64,000 bases of DNA from Synchiropus splendidus (GCF_027744825.2 NC_071340.1:7331501-7395500), one strand, 5' to 3'; counted from the stretch's first letter, positions 35,234 to 48,760 are shown. Numbers and translations: made by a program. Notes: generated by a model not told the origin, from the letters alone.

Positions 35234-38200
35234 GCTCTGACACAGGGCAGTTCAGGTCATCGCCTTCACAGTGAGTGGTCATATAAAAATAAAGATGAAC
35301 TGGGTGTTCATTATGATTTCTGATGCCTGACTGCTTTGTGACTGTGAAAGAGCTCGATCGTAGTTCTGCAATGTTTGCACATTATGTGCGTCATGTCCAC
35401 CTTGGTGTTCCCATGAAATTGGTAAAACCCGACATGACAGCTCTAGCCTTCAGCAGATCTCTCTTTCTGGCATGTTTGTTCCGGTGCATTGCGCATGCGT
35501 GCATTCCAGAATGGGTTGTGCGAAGACGTTGAGACTGGATATCCCAGTATAGTACCAACAATGACAATAGTTGCCACTTGCCCCTCATTCTCATCAGTTG
35601 CTATTCCCATTTCTTATGAAGTTCTACATCTTTTGAAGAGGATGTGCAGTGGTATCTCTTTTCCGATACTGAAGCTGAAGAGCTTGTTCACCTGCACTGT
35701 AAGGGTCTGTCAAAAGGATCTTATGCCAGAGCTCATCGATACACTTTTTTGGTTTTCCTGAGCAACATTGCGATATATGATCATGTCATACAGCATATTA
35801 TTTTATAGTTTCCAGAGCAATGTCAGTCACTCTTCAACATCAACGCAAACAAAGGAATAGCCATTTCATGACAACTTTTATTACCCCAACACACACAGGA
35901 GACAGGCCTGCGGCTATGAAGGTAACTGCAGCTCTGCGTCACCGTAAAAGGGTGTAGTCCAACTCTCTGCTGAGTGGTAAGAGACTTGTCCTGTACGGTA
36001 ACCCAGAAATGGGATCATATTTACCAAAAGCTGGCATGTCAGCATGTTACAGTCTGAATAACAAAAGCAATATTTGAATGCCACTGCCTTGTTTACAAAG
36101 AGCAACAACTGATCACTAAAACTACATACACAACTCGATAAAAATTCATGGCTACAGAAGTTTGACAAAGCCTTATAAACTCCCCCACATTTTGGTGACC
36201 ACATTCCAAGGCAATCATATCTGAACCAAATTAAGATGTCACACTGACGCAAGAGTTAGTCAGAAAGTCAAAGATGCAGAAGCAGAAGACGTATCCCACT
36301 AGCGCTGCAGCAGTTGGTCAGTGAAATATATATATATTATAAAAGTCGAGATCATTTATTGTGACATCATGATTATTCTTCCTCATAAGAACCTTGTTTT
36401 AGTCAGAAATGGTTCCGTAAGTGACAACATGCCACAAGAATGCACATATAAGAGCCAGCCTGTGAAGCAGGATCCAAAATGTTTAGACAATTAAAACAAA
36501 TACCTTTTTTTTATGGAATTGTTATTGTGACAGCCGAATAAGACAAAAGGAATTATTAGCAACAAAATTAGCTAAAAGACATGATGTTACAAATACACCA
36601 GACACCAGAGTAATGAGTTACCATTGTTATTAACACCAAAACATGATCACGACTTAACACTAATGGTGAAGATAATATAACTTATAAACTCATTGGACAA
36701 AACTAAGAACACCTTCCTGGTTAAATGAAAATCCATTAAGGGATCTGATCACTATTCGTCCTGGCTAAACGTAGAGAATGAATCTCTGGCATCACTGCTA
36801 TGTGAACACAGAGCAACTAAGGAACTGAGCTTGCTTTCTTGGCCCTCCAGACTATTTCAAAGCCTTCTCTTTAAGTGGACGCCAACTTCAATGAGCGTCT
36901 TACAGAGTTAGCGCTAACTCCTGGGAGATGGAGGCAGTCATTGCCCTGGAAAAGCCCCAGCTCTTCTTGTGTGCCTGTTTCTCTGGAGAGAGTGATGTAA
37001 TCACAGATATGTGTCCTGCCGCTGAGTTTACGGGGGTAGGTGGGAGCTGGGGAGCCAGGACGAAATGGAAGGCCCGGTAGGACAGCAGTTACATTAAAGA
37101 TGAACATGCTCAGACAAGAAACATTTCAGAATGGGGGCAGCTGTTATCAATATGAAGGAATAGCATTTTCAACAGCAGTTTAAACGGCAATTCCCAGGTA
37201 AAACATATTCGGTTTTAACTGAATGAATAGTCTGAGAGCCAGGAAGCGATCGCATCTAGAACAAGTCGTGACAAGATCAAAGCTGGCATGAATGTGTGAG
37301 ATACATCGCATGAAGCAGACAAACCCAGTGAGAAATCTTCATCAGATCACACAACATGGATCTGAGATATTTGTATAGCTCACAACACAAATTGTACACA
37401 TTGTGGTTTTATTTTGTTTCAACAAACCCTGTGCTCCCATCAACTTGAAAACAAAAAGAGTTGCCTCACTTAACCCACAACTGAGAGGTTCAGGTTCAAA
37501 ATATTAGGGTAAAAAGGAAATGTGCCTTTCGCATCCTGATTCATTATGAGACACTTGATCACAAAGGATTTGTGCGATGGAATCAAAAGAAGAAAATGAG
37601 GCCCATTATAACGCCAATAAAGCTTTCATCTCCGCTTACATACAATAATATGATCATAAACATCCACTCGGTTGCCTTGGAGACAAGCTCCGCTGCTTAT
37701 ATTCCCTACCTGCTGTTCTCTCTGCGACCAGCCAGCATCTTTAAATCAGCAGCAGATGACAAGATCTAGTAATCCACCCAATGCAAGAAGACAGTCCTCT
37801 GTTTACAAAGAGCACTCTTGCCAACAACTGACACGAAATGAGAGGGGCATCGTGCGTCTTATGGCGGTGCGAAAATGCTAGACGCCAAGAGCAGACACAT
37901 GACCATGCTCCACTATCGGCACTAGTTGCTTTGTTCGTTCGCCGGCGCTCCGTGAGCGTGTGTGGCCTGCCGGGACTGGCACAGCTGATCCCTCCCTGAC
38001 ACCAGTGGTGTTCTGGACATTGGAGGGAGGAGGCTGTGGGTGCCGTGACCATTGCAGAGAGGAATATACCACTGAAACAGGAAAATGAGGGGGGTGACGT
38101 AAACCACAGCAGCATTAAATTTTTATTTTATGGGGACTTCGCTGCCATCATGTGCATCCGGCCACTTTCAGTTCACACTCCGCCCGGATCATCATCAGAT

Positions 38201-41200
38201 GCTCAGTGAAACATAAAATGGAAGCATCCTGAGAGCCACATTTATTCTTGTTACCATGTTCATCATACAATTCCAAATCTGAGCATACTCATTCCAGATA
38301 AAGTGAAATCATTGTCCATATATTTGGATATTTTCGTTTAAACAAGGCCGGGTTTCACAAATCAAAATGAAAGCACGTATTAGTTGGTTTCCCATTCATT
38401 AATGGGCGACTCATGCTCAACCAAATTCACCTTGTTACTGAAAGTCAATCAGCTTTTCGGGTCATTTGTGATCAAAAACCCAGTGCATATGAATCCGGTC
38501 TGTATGGAAAGATGTTTGTGTTGGAACATATGAGGACCCAGAGATTCCAGCAAAGTTTGCTAGCATTATCTAAAGTGGGGGAGTCAAACCCACTTTGGTC
38601 AAAATCTTGGAGCAAATAAATCCGAGCTCGAAGCCAAACTGTGCTTCTTGTTTTGGGTTTGTGTGTTCTCTCTGCGCATGCAAGGATTTCCATCCCTATT
38701 CCTCTGAGTTCTTAGCACCATCAAATAACATTCAGTCTGGTTGATGACTGTATATTTTCTCCACCCACCAATAAAACACAACACTTGGAAGAAGAGGGGT
38801 TTTGGATTCAAAACTCACAACCCTGAAAAAGTGAATTTTACTCATGTGATGTATGTAACATCAGCTTTGTTCTTGAATGAAAAACAGTGTAGAGACACCA
38901 TGAACTCAAGTTATCGTGTCAGGATAGGAAGTACAACGGAAAGGCATGACAACTGGAACCAGTCAAATTGAATGTGTACTTCAAAAGCATCTCTGTACCC
39001 AACAATTGAAGTTAAGACAACTGATGTCACAAAGTATATGAAAGTGTTCAACATTAAATTGTTGTGTCAGCTCAATTATGAGTGAAGAGCATGTGCTTGG
39101 CTGTGAGTCACTAAAATCTCAGAAGGAACTGAACACAACCAAAAGCTGACATAAGTCTTTTAAAATGAAATTCTAAGACGTGTTTGTTATATTACTGAGC
39201 AGTTCTTTTCAGATGTTATTTTAGTTTGGCAGTAATGAGTAGTGGAGTTATGTCCGCTTCATCACCCATTGTCAGTAGTGTTCAACTAAAAGTTCTGTCT
39301 GTGACCTGACAAAAATGCGCGCGCGCAGGTCTAGGAGTTCGATTCAGAAACCTGTTTTATCAATTTAACTCAAATGATACACCACTCAAAGTCTTGACTC
39401 CATTTGTTTGACTTTGGGCTCTGGCAACAGAACATTGTGAAAGCCAGGGGACACTCTGCTACACTGAGAGGTTAATAGAATTTAGGACACGCTGGGATTT
39501 ATGGAAATCCAAGCCCGCAGTCAATAGACATCTCTCAAAAGGTAAAGAAAGTCATTTGCACTCAGAAGAGTTAAGAATTAACATGCAAGAAGCCCAAACG
39601 AGCCAGAGAAAACCAGTTGTGTGAAAAGGCCTGAGGGTATGTCAGGAACAGGAATCACTCCTCAGTTTAACTGTGATTTCGTTTTCCATGCACACAGTCA
39701 CGAACACATTTCAGGTTTCTGTCGACAGGTTGTATTTTTGTCCCGGCAGAATCAACCCTGCATCTGATTCTATTTAAGGTGGAGAACAATCTGCTCAATG
39801 AGTCATTTAAAACAGATTCAGTGAATGCAACCAAAAGCTATTTCAACCTTGTGTATGCCACAAACTTAATATCATGTGCTATAAAGAATCTAATAGCTGA
39901 ATTTAAGGGATCAGGTGACGCAGGGTCGACCCGCTGGCCTTCCAAGCAGCCGTACACGTCCTTATAAGGCAGACAAAGGTGAGATGAGCCTGCAGCAGGA
40001 AGCGAAATCTTACGAGACATGGCTGCCTTCATTGAATCTAGTACCTACTTGTTTCAGCAAAACCTAGTCGATACAAAAAACCCAAATTGCAAACTGATAA
40101 GAAACACAGAAAGTAACATATATGAGAATCCAGTATCAGACCATAAAATAAATTTTAGGTTTTCTTTTACAATAGGACAGAATGCCAAGTTATCTCTCAG
40201 TCTTAGGATTTACCAACTGGGTCACTACAACTGCAGCACATTCTTTAAGACCTTTGCCACATCAGCTGAGCACTCAGACGCTAAAACCACCGTGGCACTC
40301 GCGGTTGATGCCCATCATACCGATGACCATGTTCGGTGGTGAAAGACAAATAAACAATTGTGTTACTAACATTAAATAAGATTCTTATTTTTTTTATGGA
40401 TGCTCATCTATGACAAACGATAAGCATACAAACCTAGAAACGTAGGAGACTGTTCAGGCACATGACACAGTATCTGGCTTCAAACTCATTTTTGTGCTCA
40501 TTTTGTGTCCTGGTGACGTGCAAGCCATCCCCACGGGAGCCAATTAAAATACGACCCCTCCTGGTACACAAGTTCAAGCTGCTCCACCCACAGACAGCAG
40601 TGGGTTCACTTGGATTCAGTCTGATGTCTGACACAGCGTCTTTGCTGAAAACACACAAAAGCTTCCTACTTTTTATGGTGCACTACTGTTCCTCAACAGA
40701 GGGAACAGAAATTCAACCCTTGCTTGAGAGGAAAATCTGCATAACTCTCAACAATGATGAAGAAACGCTAGGGTGAAACTAATCCCAGAGAAAAAGATGA
40801 TAATTCATCTTCAAGTTAAACTAAAAATGGATAGTCGCATGATCACAATTAAGAGTAAATGTGTGCATGAGCATTAGTTGAGTATACACAACTGAACACC
40901 TCGCGACACACACACATTAGAAGGGAACAGTGCAATTTAAGAGTGAAAAAAATACAATACGTGTTCCATCAGTACTCAAGTCGGCCTCCGGTTGTTTCTC
41001 AGGTACATGTAAAACACACACAGACCAGACAACGTGACTGACTTTTCAGCTACAGCTCAGGTAACAGACTTGTACATGTTGCTTGTCCGAACAAGCAGTT
41101 TAGCACAAATAAAACCGTCAAGACTGATTTGTAATCCAAGTATATGTAGAGCCTTAAAAGTAATACATTTAAAAAAAAATAACAATTGGAATATATCAGA

Positions 41201-42002
41201 TTATCTCTATATAACATTCAACTACACATGTGTGAACATTCTTAAATAACTGACTAGATTTTGCTCTTGTCATTTGTCATGATGGAGAGTACTTCTCGCA
41301 TCGCATCCATTCTTCCTGCATCATCTTAACAACGGCCTTCTCATGTTCTGCCAGCGCTCCAGGTGACACACTTCATATCGACATGATTAAGTTGCCTAAA
41401 TCGGACACTGCAGTTCAACGGAGAGATGCCGTAATGCAGCGCCACTGTCATGTGCTCAGGAACAATGCACTGGCCACACAGCTGAAACTACAGACGACAC
41501 GCCGTTTAGAAAGCAGTCGTTCATAACACCCTTGTCAGAGAGGTCGGCTTCCAGCAGCCGAGGCTCACACACCCATGTTATGTTGTTGACAAATAAATCT
41601 GGTCATTTCACCTGCGGCCGTCTGGCTCCACGGCGTCAACATGCTCGTCCAACAGTCGAACCCATCCGAGTATTCGTTGAAACGTCAATACAGCGGGACA
41701 TTTCGATGAAACAGCAAAGGTCGTCTGACTTCATTTAAAACACTGTCACTAGCTGCGTCCGTTAGCTACCAGCCAGCTGATCCTACTAGCATCGTCGTAC
41801 CAGCACTGTCACGCCAAAAACGACACATATGCACAGTCTGTGCATGAAGGCCAATTCGGTGCGGTGGTGGAGTGACAACTACATTTGGGCTTGTCGCGTC
41901 CGTTCATCTTGACCGACACGCTGCTAACTCGCCTGGGCTGTTAGCATTGCGTTGCTAAGCTAGCCGCACCGGAGAGCTCTCGGGTGTCCGACTTCCACTC
42001 AC

Positions 42003-42104
42003 CAGAAAGCGGCGGCGATCACAGGAAAATTCCTCCGTCGGTTGGTCGATGGTGAATAGCAACGTGTCTATCAAATCGATGCGGGGTACTCCGTGTACAT
42101 CCAT
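42003..42104 (-). other. uORF 2, open for 34 codons up to the exon 1 donor
   Basis: ATG at 42104 opens MDVHGVPRIDLIDTLLFTID and then QPTEEFSCDRRRFL, reaching the splice donor in phase 0 without a stop. Its end depends on the next exon. No resemblance to a known protein was recognised. Confidence 0.4.
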
Positions 42105-42122
42105 AGGGAACAAGACGATGCT

Positions 42123-42173
42123 TTAGTCCCAAAGTGCTCGCTGCTCGCTCTCCTCAGCTCCGCCGGTAGCCAT
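42123..42173 (-). other. uORF 1 in the wdfy3 5' UTR (16 codons)
   Basis: ATG at 42173 in AAAATGG context opens MATGGAEESEQRALWD and stops at 42123-42125. It is present only if transcription starts upstream of 42173. Confidence 0.4.
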
Positions 42174-42513
42174 TTTTCCTCAACATCCAAATAAGCGGAG
42201 CTCGTCCCAGTCGAGTCCGACCATCAGCATCCCCCGTCCCGCGAGGGAATAACACAGAGACGACCCTGACATCTGTCGGATAAAAGAGAGATGGCACCCA
42301 GTGTAAGAATTATTATTAACAATAATACTAGAAGCATTATTATTCGCCAGTCAATAAAATATAAAACCAGGTGGTCCGAGCAATTACTTAGACTTTCTTT
42401 ATTGTCATTGCACAAAAACATATCACCATATTATGGCAACGAAATTACGATCCGAGGCCTAAACCAAAAACTATATGTCCAAAAATAAATAAATATGAGA
42501 TAAATACTTATCA

Positions 42514-42630
<117 letters not shown>

Positions 42631-42639
42631 TATTGCAGC

Positions 42640-43180
42640 TATTTATAATATTTATATTACATTCCCTGACCAGTAAATAGGTAAATGCTGAAATAAAAGT
42701 ATATATAAAAGAGAAATAAATAAGACGTATATAAATATGCGTATAAATGCAGAAATAAAGACCATCTTTATTTATATTTATTTAGACATTTATTTAATCA
42801 TGTATGTTTTTAAATGTATTATTTAATATTTATTATGATTTTCTATGTTCCTTTATTTATTTGTTTTTGCAATTCCACAACAGCGCCCACTTAATTTACA
42901 TTTTTACTTTTCCTCCGAAAGAGTGGAGACAGATATGCAGAAGTAATCAATAAGTAAATCAATAAATGAATGAATAAATGTGGAAATGCAAAAATAAATA
43001 GAATATCGAATAAAAAATACAAGCCTAAATGAGGGAATAAAAATCCATATAAATATAAAATATTGTTATATTTATAGTTATATTTATGTTTTTATTTTGC
43101 ATTTATTTAAATCGTTAATTCATGTATTTGTTCTTTTATTTCTGCTTTTATTTATTTATTTATTTCGCAATATTGCATTT
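42640..43180. repeat. AT-rich block with partly self-complementary halves
   Basis: Two consecutive segments each have an AATAAATAA-rich left part and a TTTATTTATT-rich right part (about 42,660-42,890 and 42,945-43,175). They end in GCAATTCC and GCAATATTGC. The layout suggests two long imperfect palindromes of an unidentified repeat. Confidence 0.45.
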
Positions 43181-45235
43181 TGGGTCGCTCATCGGTACCT
43201 TGTTATCATGGTTTACTGGGTTGCCATTCCGTTTAGGTTTAAGTCCCAGATCCGACCGACAGGCTACGCTCGTGTGTCGTTTCAGAGAGCTCATCTGCTA
43301 AATCTTGCGGTAGGAAGTGAAACGCTGAGGTTTACTGATCTGATCCAATCAGAAACTGTGTGTTTTAGTGTGCGTAAACCGCAAAACCTTCTCAGGTTCT
43401 TTGATCTCCGTCCCAATATATGGTCAATACACGTTTTCACGGTGGGCGTATGACACCAGAAGCTATTATTTAACCAGGATTTTATTATATGCATCTTCAG
43501 TTAACCACTGCTTAGTGCAGTTGAGGGTTGCGGGGAGTGCTGGAGCGTAAATTTATGAAAAAAATAATCGATAATAACTACAGTTCTGATTTGAAATACG
43601 AAATGCTAGTTAATTATCATCTACAATTATGAATGTACTACATTTCAATCAATCACTATGATGGCAACTAATCCACTGGGGTGTTATTATTTTAGATAAT
43701 AAACTAGTTTACTTTCTATTTTCATTGTATTTTGAGACTTTTGGACACAAGTCGTACACGCAACTGGCACACAGCTCAACATGCACATGACACAAACACA
43801 AGCATTGCACAATGTCGCACTTACCGACTGCTTGGGAAAATATTGGAAAACAGCAATAAAGGCTCTTTTCTGTCTGCAAAGACATGTAAGTCAAGTAAAT
43901 GTATGTATTAAAGGACATATTTTTTACAGAAGACAACATCAATTGTTTGGGTCCAATGAAAGATGTTGGCATGTTCTCTCCACGGTGATGCTTATGATGG
44001 AAGCCCTGCCACTCTCTTAAAGGGAAGTGATGCAGTCGCTCTCATAATATATAGACACTGTGGGACGGCAGATGGTCTCACTCTTTTAGGAAAGTGGTCT
44101 AGCAACTGAGTTCAACATGTCACAGTTTGATTTGTCTTGTCTCCCCCTGTGATTTTTTGCAAACCTCCCCGATGTCTTCGCGTGCGTTGTGTGTTCTAGC
44201 TTGAACCTTTCCCACAGAGGAATGTTGTTGTTTGAGAATTTCATGTCTCCATGCATATTGTGATGTTCCTCAGGTCATTGTCGTATTTTGGGTTTTGACA
44301 GCATCATGTTCACTGACAAGTTGTTTCGTTGCTTTATGCTTTTCGGTGCATTTATTTTATTATTTTTTATGAGGTGCGCCATCTGTCTTGGGAGAGCTAT
44401 ACTTCCAAAGGCCTTGGAGGAGAGCTGGCTGTCCAGGCTTGAATATACTTGCGCATGGTGGCAGTCATAAGTCAGCTGACACCTGAGACCATAACTGAGT
44501 GGGGATCAAAGTCAGCCAATGGGAGGCTGTGAGACAACTCACTTCTATTGCTCGTAGCACATGCCTTCTCAAACTCCTTAACACCACTCTGTGGTTTCAA
44601 CCACCAGAAGCATCGGCAAAGGCTCAAGTGCAGGTGGCACGCCAGCTATATATATATATATATATATAGCACAAATTTTTGCCACCGACATGAAATAAGT
44701 GAAGATTATCCAAACAAATCCCAAATCCGTCACCCATACTGATCACATAAAATTTCAAACAGTGTAAATAAAAGGCAAAACTAAAAATCAATATGTTAAA
44801 ATTCAAATGCCCTGAAACAAATGAAACTGAGGATCTCAGGAAAAAGAGAGAACCGGATTGAGTAAGTAGTGATAAACCAGAGCCAAATACACGTGACTGT
44901 TACTCCTCTAGGTCATGCTCTGACATGAAATCATACAAAGGACTCCAACTGAAAGCCAAGTCTTGTTTTCCTGGAAAAGAAAATCTGTCTTCAGACATAC
45001 AGTTCAATGTGGCTTTTTGTTTGCTGCAGTCTGGACGTTTTTTTCATCGGCCAACGATGAAAAAACGTATTTCCAATAAATGGGAGACTTCTGCTTTGCC
45101 GCAAAACAGATGGTGAAAGAATAGAGATGATAGTGATTTGTCTCTTTGCCTGACACAGACAAGCCATGTCTGCAAATAGTATTATACAATGAGAACTTTG
45201 CATCGCTGACACACAGTACAGTTAGAAGAGTCAGA
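43181..45235. other. Intergenic sequence, nothing recognised
   Basis: AT-rich sequence between the AT-rich palindromic block and the first RTE-type fragment. It contains a short (TA)n at about 44,648-44,668. No gene or transposon end was recognised. Confidence 0.4.
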
Positions 45236-45520
45236 GTTGAAGATGCTCAGGTTTTCATGGTGGTGACAAGGAGGGGTTAGAAGATTAGAAGCCACTATAT
45301 GAGAGGGACTGTTTGGAGCCAAAGTTAGGAAGGTGAGATGGTGAGAAGAGATGGGGAACATGTTGGACGATGAGTATCAGAAAGGGAAGTGCCTGGCAAA
45401 AGACGAGTTGGAAGGCAACCATGGAAGTTAAAGGAGGATATGATGAGGTTCGTTGAGAACCAAGGTTCAGATGGTTCAGAACTTGCTGTGCAGGTTATGC
45501 TGAGAGACTAAGGAGAATGT
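45236..45520 (+). mobile_element. Decayed RTE-type LINE 3' end
   Basis: The sequence runs from GAAGATGCTCAGGTTTTCATG through a YGHV-like region to GGATATGATGAGG. It follows, with many changes, the same C-terminal order (KMLRF, RGTV, WYGHV, GRP-like, EDMR) as the clearer RTE fragment at 47.6-48.3 kb. It is heavily frameshifted. Confidence 0.4.
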
Positions 45521-47360
45521 TTACAGTTTTTGGAGCGTTACCGCAAGTATCTCATGCTCAGTGGATGTTGTGCAAAAACAATGTGAGAACTTCACATAGA
45601 TCAAGATATTATCTCTGAAACACATCCAGCTTCACTTTCAGGTGGCGAAAGAATGAACCGATGTATCCTTAATCTGAGGATGAAACAAGGAAATAGTTCA
45701 GAACTACTCATCACCAACGTCAAATTTCATCATAGGTGTACTACTCAGCATGACTGTGTGTCAAACAATAAGCTGCAAAAAGTAACAGTTTATCTGTATA
45801 CAGCAGGTGAGTACTGTTGTGAAATCACAAAATGATGACACGGCCACAGCTGCAGTTAAAATGTCCTGCAGGCTAGAACTCCGCCCCCTTCACTCCCCGT
45901 CCCACCGAGCATTTCATGGAAATCACCACCACGAAGCTGAATTCTGTTTCCTCAAAATCACATGACTTCAGACTTGCCTGTGCCCTCACTGACTGATTTT
46001 ATGCTATATGCAATATTAAGTCACTTAATACTGTATGCATTTAGGAAAATCTGCTTGCAACTGCAGTATTAAGAAGCACTGTTGTCCTGATAGTATGCAT
46101 GTGTTGTTTTTGCAGTTCAAGTTTCCGAAAGAATTAGCCTGTTTTTACTCCCATCATATTAACAGAGTGATGTCCCAGGAAGACCCCGCACTGAGAGGAA
46201 CATGAAAATGAAATTAACGGTCAGAGTACAAGGACTGTGTGAAAGTGTTTGAGTGCACAGTACACAAGACCTATTGACAAGGTCTCAAATTCCCCTTTCA
46301 GGTCTGTTTCCTTCCAATGTGGTTTCAACATAGGTATGTTTAAAACTGCGGCAATAACACAACAATAAGACTTTTCTTGACTGAACAAAATACATCCGGT
46401 CACACTTCATATAAAGGCATCATCTATGATGCATCATGAGCACATTCATAAGACATCATACTCCATTTATGACACCTTATTTATGATGTTATGAATGTTT
46501 TTAATAAAGACAATTTTTTCGTCAGCTGGGTTGAAAAGCCATGACATTATAGCGGATTACACATTGCATATCTGACTATCCTATACTCGTCCAAAGTGAC
46601 CACGGAGCAAGGGCTGCAGGACGACACCACCAGTTGAAGCTGGTGGCACGGAACACCCAGGACAGGAAGACACCAAATCGCACCCAGTTTGGATTGTGGG
46701 AAGAATGTCAGAGACATGCAAACTGCATCACCAACAAAGCAGCATCACCATGCGGGCCTCGTTGATGCATTGTAGCTGGCAACTATTGACATTGCCAGGC
46801 AACCAACCACTGTTGAGCAGATGTCCTCTTTTTCACGAGTCATTTGTTAGAATGGCTCTGCTGCGAATGCACTGTCAGTGGTGCTGAAGAGCACATGAAT
46901 GAATCCTGACCACCTTATCTCTGAGACTAATAGCAATACTTGGTCACATCTCTGTCTCACACAGTTTCCCACAAGCATTAAAATGTTCCCGTACATTATC
47001 TGGGTAATAATTTGTCTCAGTTGGCTTTCTTTCTTCTACAACGGTTGACTGCTAGTTGGTAAACACATCAATGTGCTTTGTCCCAAACCAAACAAAGCTG
47101 TTAAGGGGCAGGTGTGTTTCTATTCAGTGGGAACAGGCTACACGACTCTGTTCAGCTCAGTTCTCTTTCCACTGTCATCATCCAACAACTATTAAACACC
47201 ATAAAAGAACTTCCTTTGCACTTGTCGGTCTGGCTTCTTAATTCCCCGATAACGTCTTCTTCTTTGTGTGCAAACTTGGATGTGGGACAGGAAATGTTTG
47301 TGTAATGTGTAATGTTTGCTTAATAAGACACTCTAACGGAATCGTTTTCAAACTTTAGCA

Positions 47361-47380
47361 ATGAATGAATGAATGAATGA
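47361..47380. repeat. (ATGA)n microsatellite
   Basis: Five ATGA units in tandem. Confidence 0.9.
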
Positions 47381-47639
47381 AACTCATATGTCATAGAATA
47401 CATCCACACATACGCTCATGCACCCCAGACTCACACACACATACATGTATTTCTGAAGACATGGGGACACGATATCAGGGCCCCACATCTGGAGCCAGAG
47501 TTAGGGTTAGCGTGCGCAAGTGAGTGTGCCCCTTATTGATGGCCCCAGAATGGACGACCCTTAACGTGGGAGAACCAGACATTAAATCACCAGCATCATC
47601 AGGTTTCAGACACAAATGCACTATAAAAGCAACCTTCAT

Positions 47640-48335
47640 ATACAGTCAATAAATGTGCGTGAATGAGAGGGAGCCAAGTGGACAGGTCAAATTACAGGAT
47701 GCAGAGATAAAGAAGGTGGGGGATTTTAAGTTCTTAGGCTCAACTGTCCAGGGCGATGGAGAGTGTGAGAAAGAGGCGAAGAAACGGGTGCAGGCATTGG
47801 AGAAAAGTGTCAGGTGTGATGTGTGACAAAAGTGTGTCAGCAAGGATGCTGTACAAAACTGTGGTCAGGCCAGCATGTTGTATGGTTCGGAAACAGTGGC
47901 ACTGAGGAAAAGACAGGAGGCAGAGCTGGAGGTAGCAGAGATGCTCACTCCCCTTGCTCACTCCCCTTCTCTCTGGGAGTGAGCAGGATGGATAGGATCA
48001 GGAAGCAGTATATCAGAGGGACAGCACATGTCAGGTGTTTAGGAGACAAAGTCAGTGAGGCTAGATTGAGATGGTTTGGACATGTACAGAGGAGAGAGAG
48101 CCAGTACATTGGTAGATGAAGATGTTGAGGTTGGAACTGCCAGGCAGAAGGTGGAGAGGAAGGCCAAAGAGGAGATTGATGGAGGTGGTGAAGGAGGACA
48201 TGAGGTTTGTAGGTTTGAGAGAAGAGGAAGCAGAGGACAGGGTGAGATGGAAGAAAATGATCCGCTGTGGCGACCCCTGAAGGGAGAAGCAGAAAGAAAA
48301 AAAAAGAACATGCAGTCAATAAATAAATAAACAGA
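47640..48335 (+). mobile_element. RTE-type LINE 3' fragment
   Basis: Across frameshifts it encodes the C-terminal region of a fish RTE-like reverse transcriptase: VGDFKFLGSTVQGDGE, KKRVQALEKSVR, VRPACCMVRKQWH, VSRMDRIRKQYIRGTAHV, ARLRWFGHVQRRESQYIGR and RWKKMIRCGDP. It ends in an A-rich, AATAAATAAATAAA tail. The element is 5'-truncated and broken by several indels, including a small hairpin-forming insertion at 47,944-47,984. Confidence 0.75.
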
Positions 48336-48419
48336 GTTTAAATAAATTTGCATTTTAAAAGATCAACTCTCTCTTCAGCCCTCTGGTCCTCAAGCAGTCG
48401 GTTCCAGGAATCCGTCTCT

Positions 48420-48760
48420 GTCCTGACCCTCACCTAAGATCAAGATCCCGGATACGGATATACGGATAAGCGGCTGAAATGAGCTACTTCTGGCGGGTGG
48501 CAGGTGTCGCCTTTAGAGAGCGAGTGAGAAGTTCTGTCTTTTGGGGGAGGAGTCTCATTGAGGTGGTTCGGGCATCTCGTGAGGATGCCCCCTGGGCGCT
48601 TCCCTTTGGAGGTGTTTCAGGCACGAAGGAAGGAGTCTGAGGGGTCGACCAAGAACCAGGTGGAGGGGAGAAGGGCGTTTGGCGTGAACCTCTGAAACTG
48701 CTGCCCCCGCGACCCAGCAACGGATATGTGGATGAGGATGGATGGATGGATGGATGGTAA
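48420..48760 (+). mobile_element. LINE 3' tail ending in (GATG)n
   Basis: From CAAGATCCCGGATACGGATA through GAGGTGGTTCGGGCATCTCG and GCTGCCCCCGCGACCCAGC to GGATGGATGGATGGATGG. This order of motifs is the widespread 3' end of a teleost LINE family. Only the tail is present. Confidence 0.65.
48736..48757. repeat. (GGAT)n microsatellite at the end of a LINE tail
   Basis: Five GGAT units in tandem; they form the terminal repeat of the LINE tail at 48,420-48,760. Confidence 0.9.

Larger units (their letters stand above)
29054..42002. other. Large 5'-UTR intron of wdfy3
   Basis: About 12.9 kb between the inferred non-coding first exon and the first coding exon. Apart from a piggyBac-like and a hAT-like small transposon, no conserved exon or repeat end was recognised. 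Additional non-coding exons could be present but cannot be identified by eye. Confidence 0.5.
42003..42200 (-). other. wdfy3: Inferred non-coding first exon of wdfy3 (5' end approximate)
   Basis: A strong donor, TTTCTG|GTGAGTGG, lies at 41997-42002 within the CpG-rich region, in the right orientation and upstream of the coding exons. The transcription start is not visible; 42,200 is an estimate. The assignment to wdfy3 rests on position and strand. Confidence 0.5.
41750..42260 (-). promoter_or_regulatory. wdfy3: CpG-rich TATA-less promoter of wdfy3
   Basis: The segment is locally GC- and CpG-rich in an AT-rich background, with no TATA box. On the minus strand AAAATGGCTACC at about 42,166-42,177 resembles a YY1 site of the kind found at start sites of housekeeping genes. 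It lies upstream of the inferred first exon. Confidence 0.6.

Noticed and set aside
47945..48353. Minus-strand frames in the RTE fragment region
   Set aside because: They are reverse-strand shadows of a decayed RTE-type LINE.
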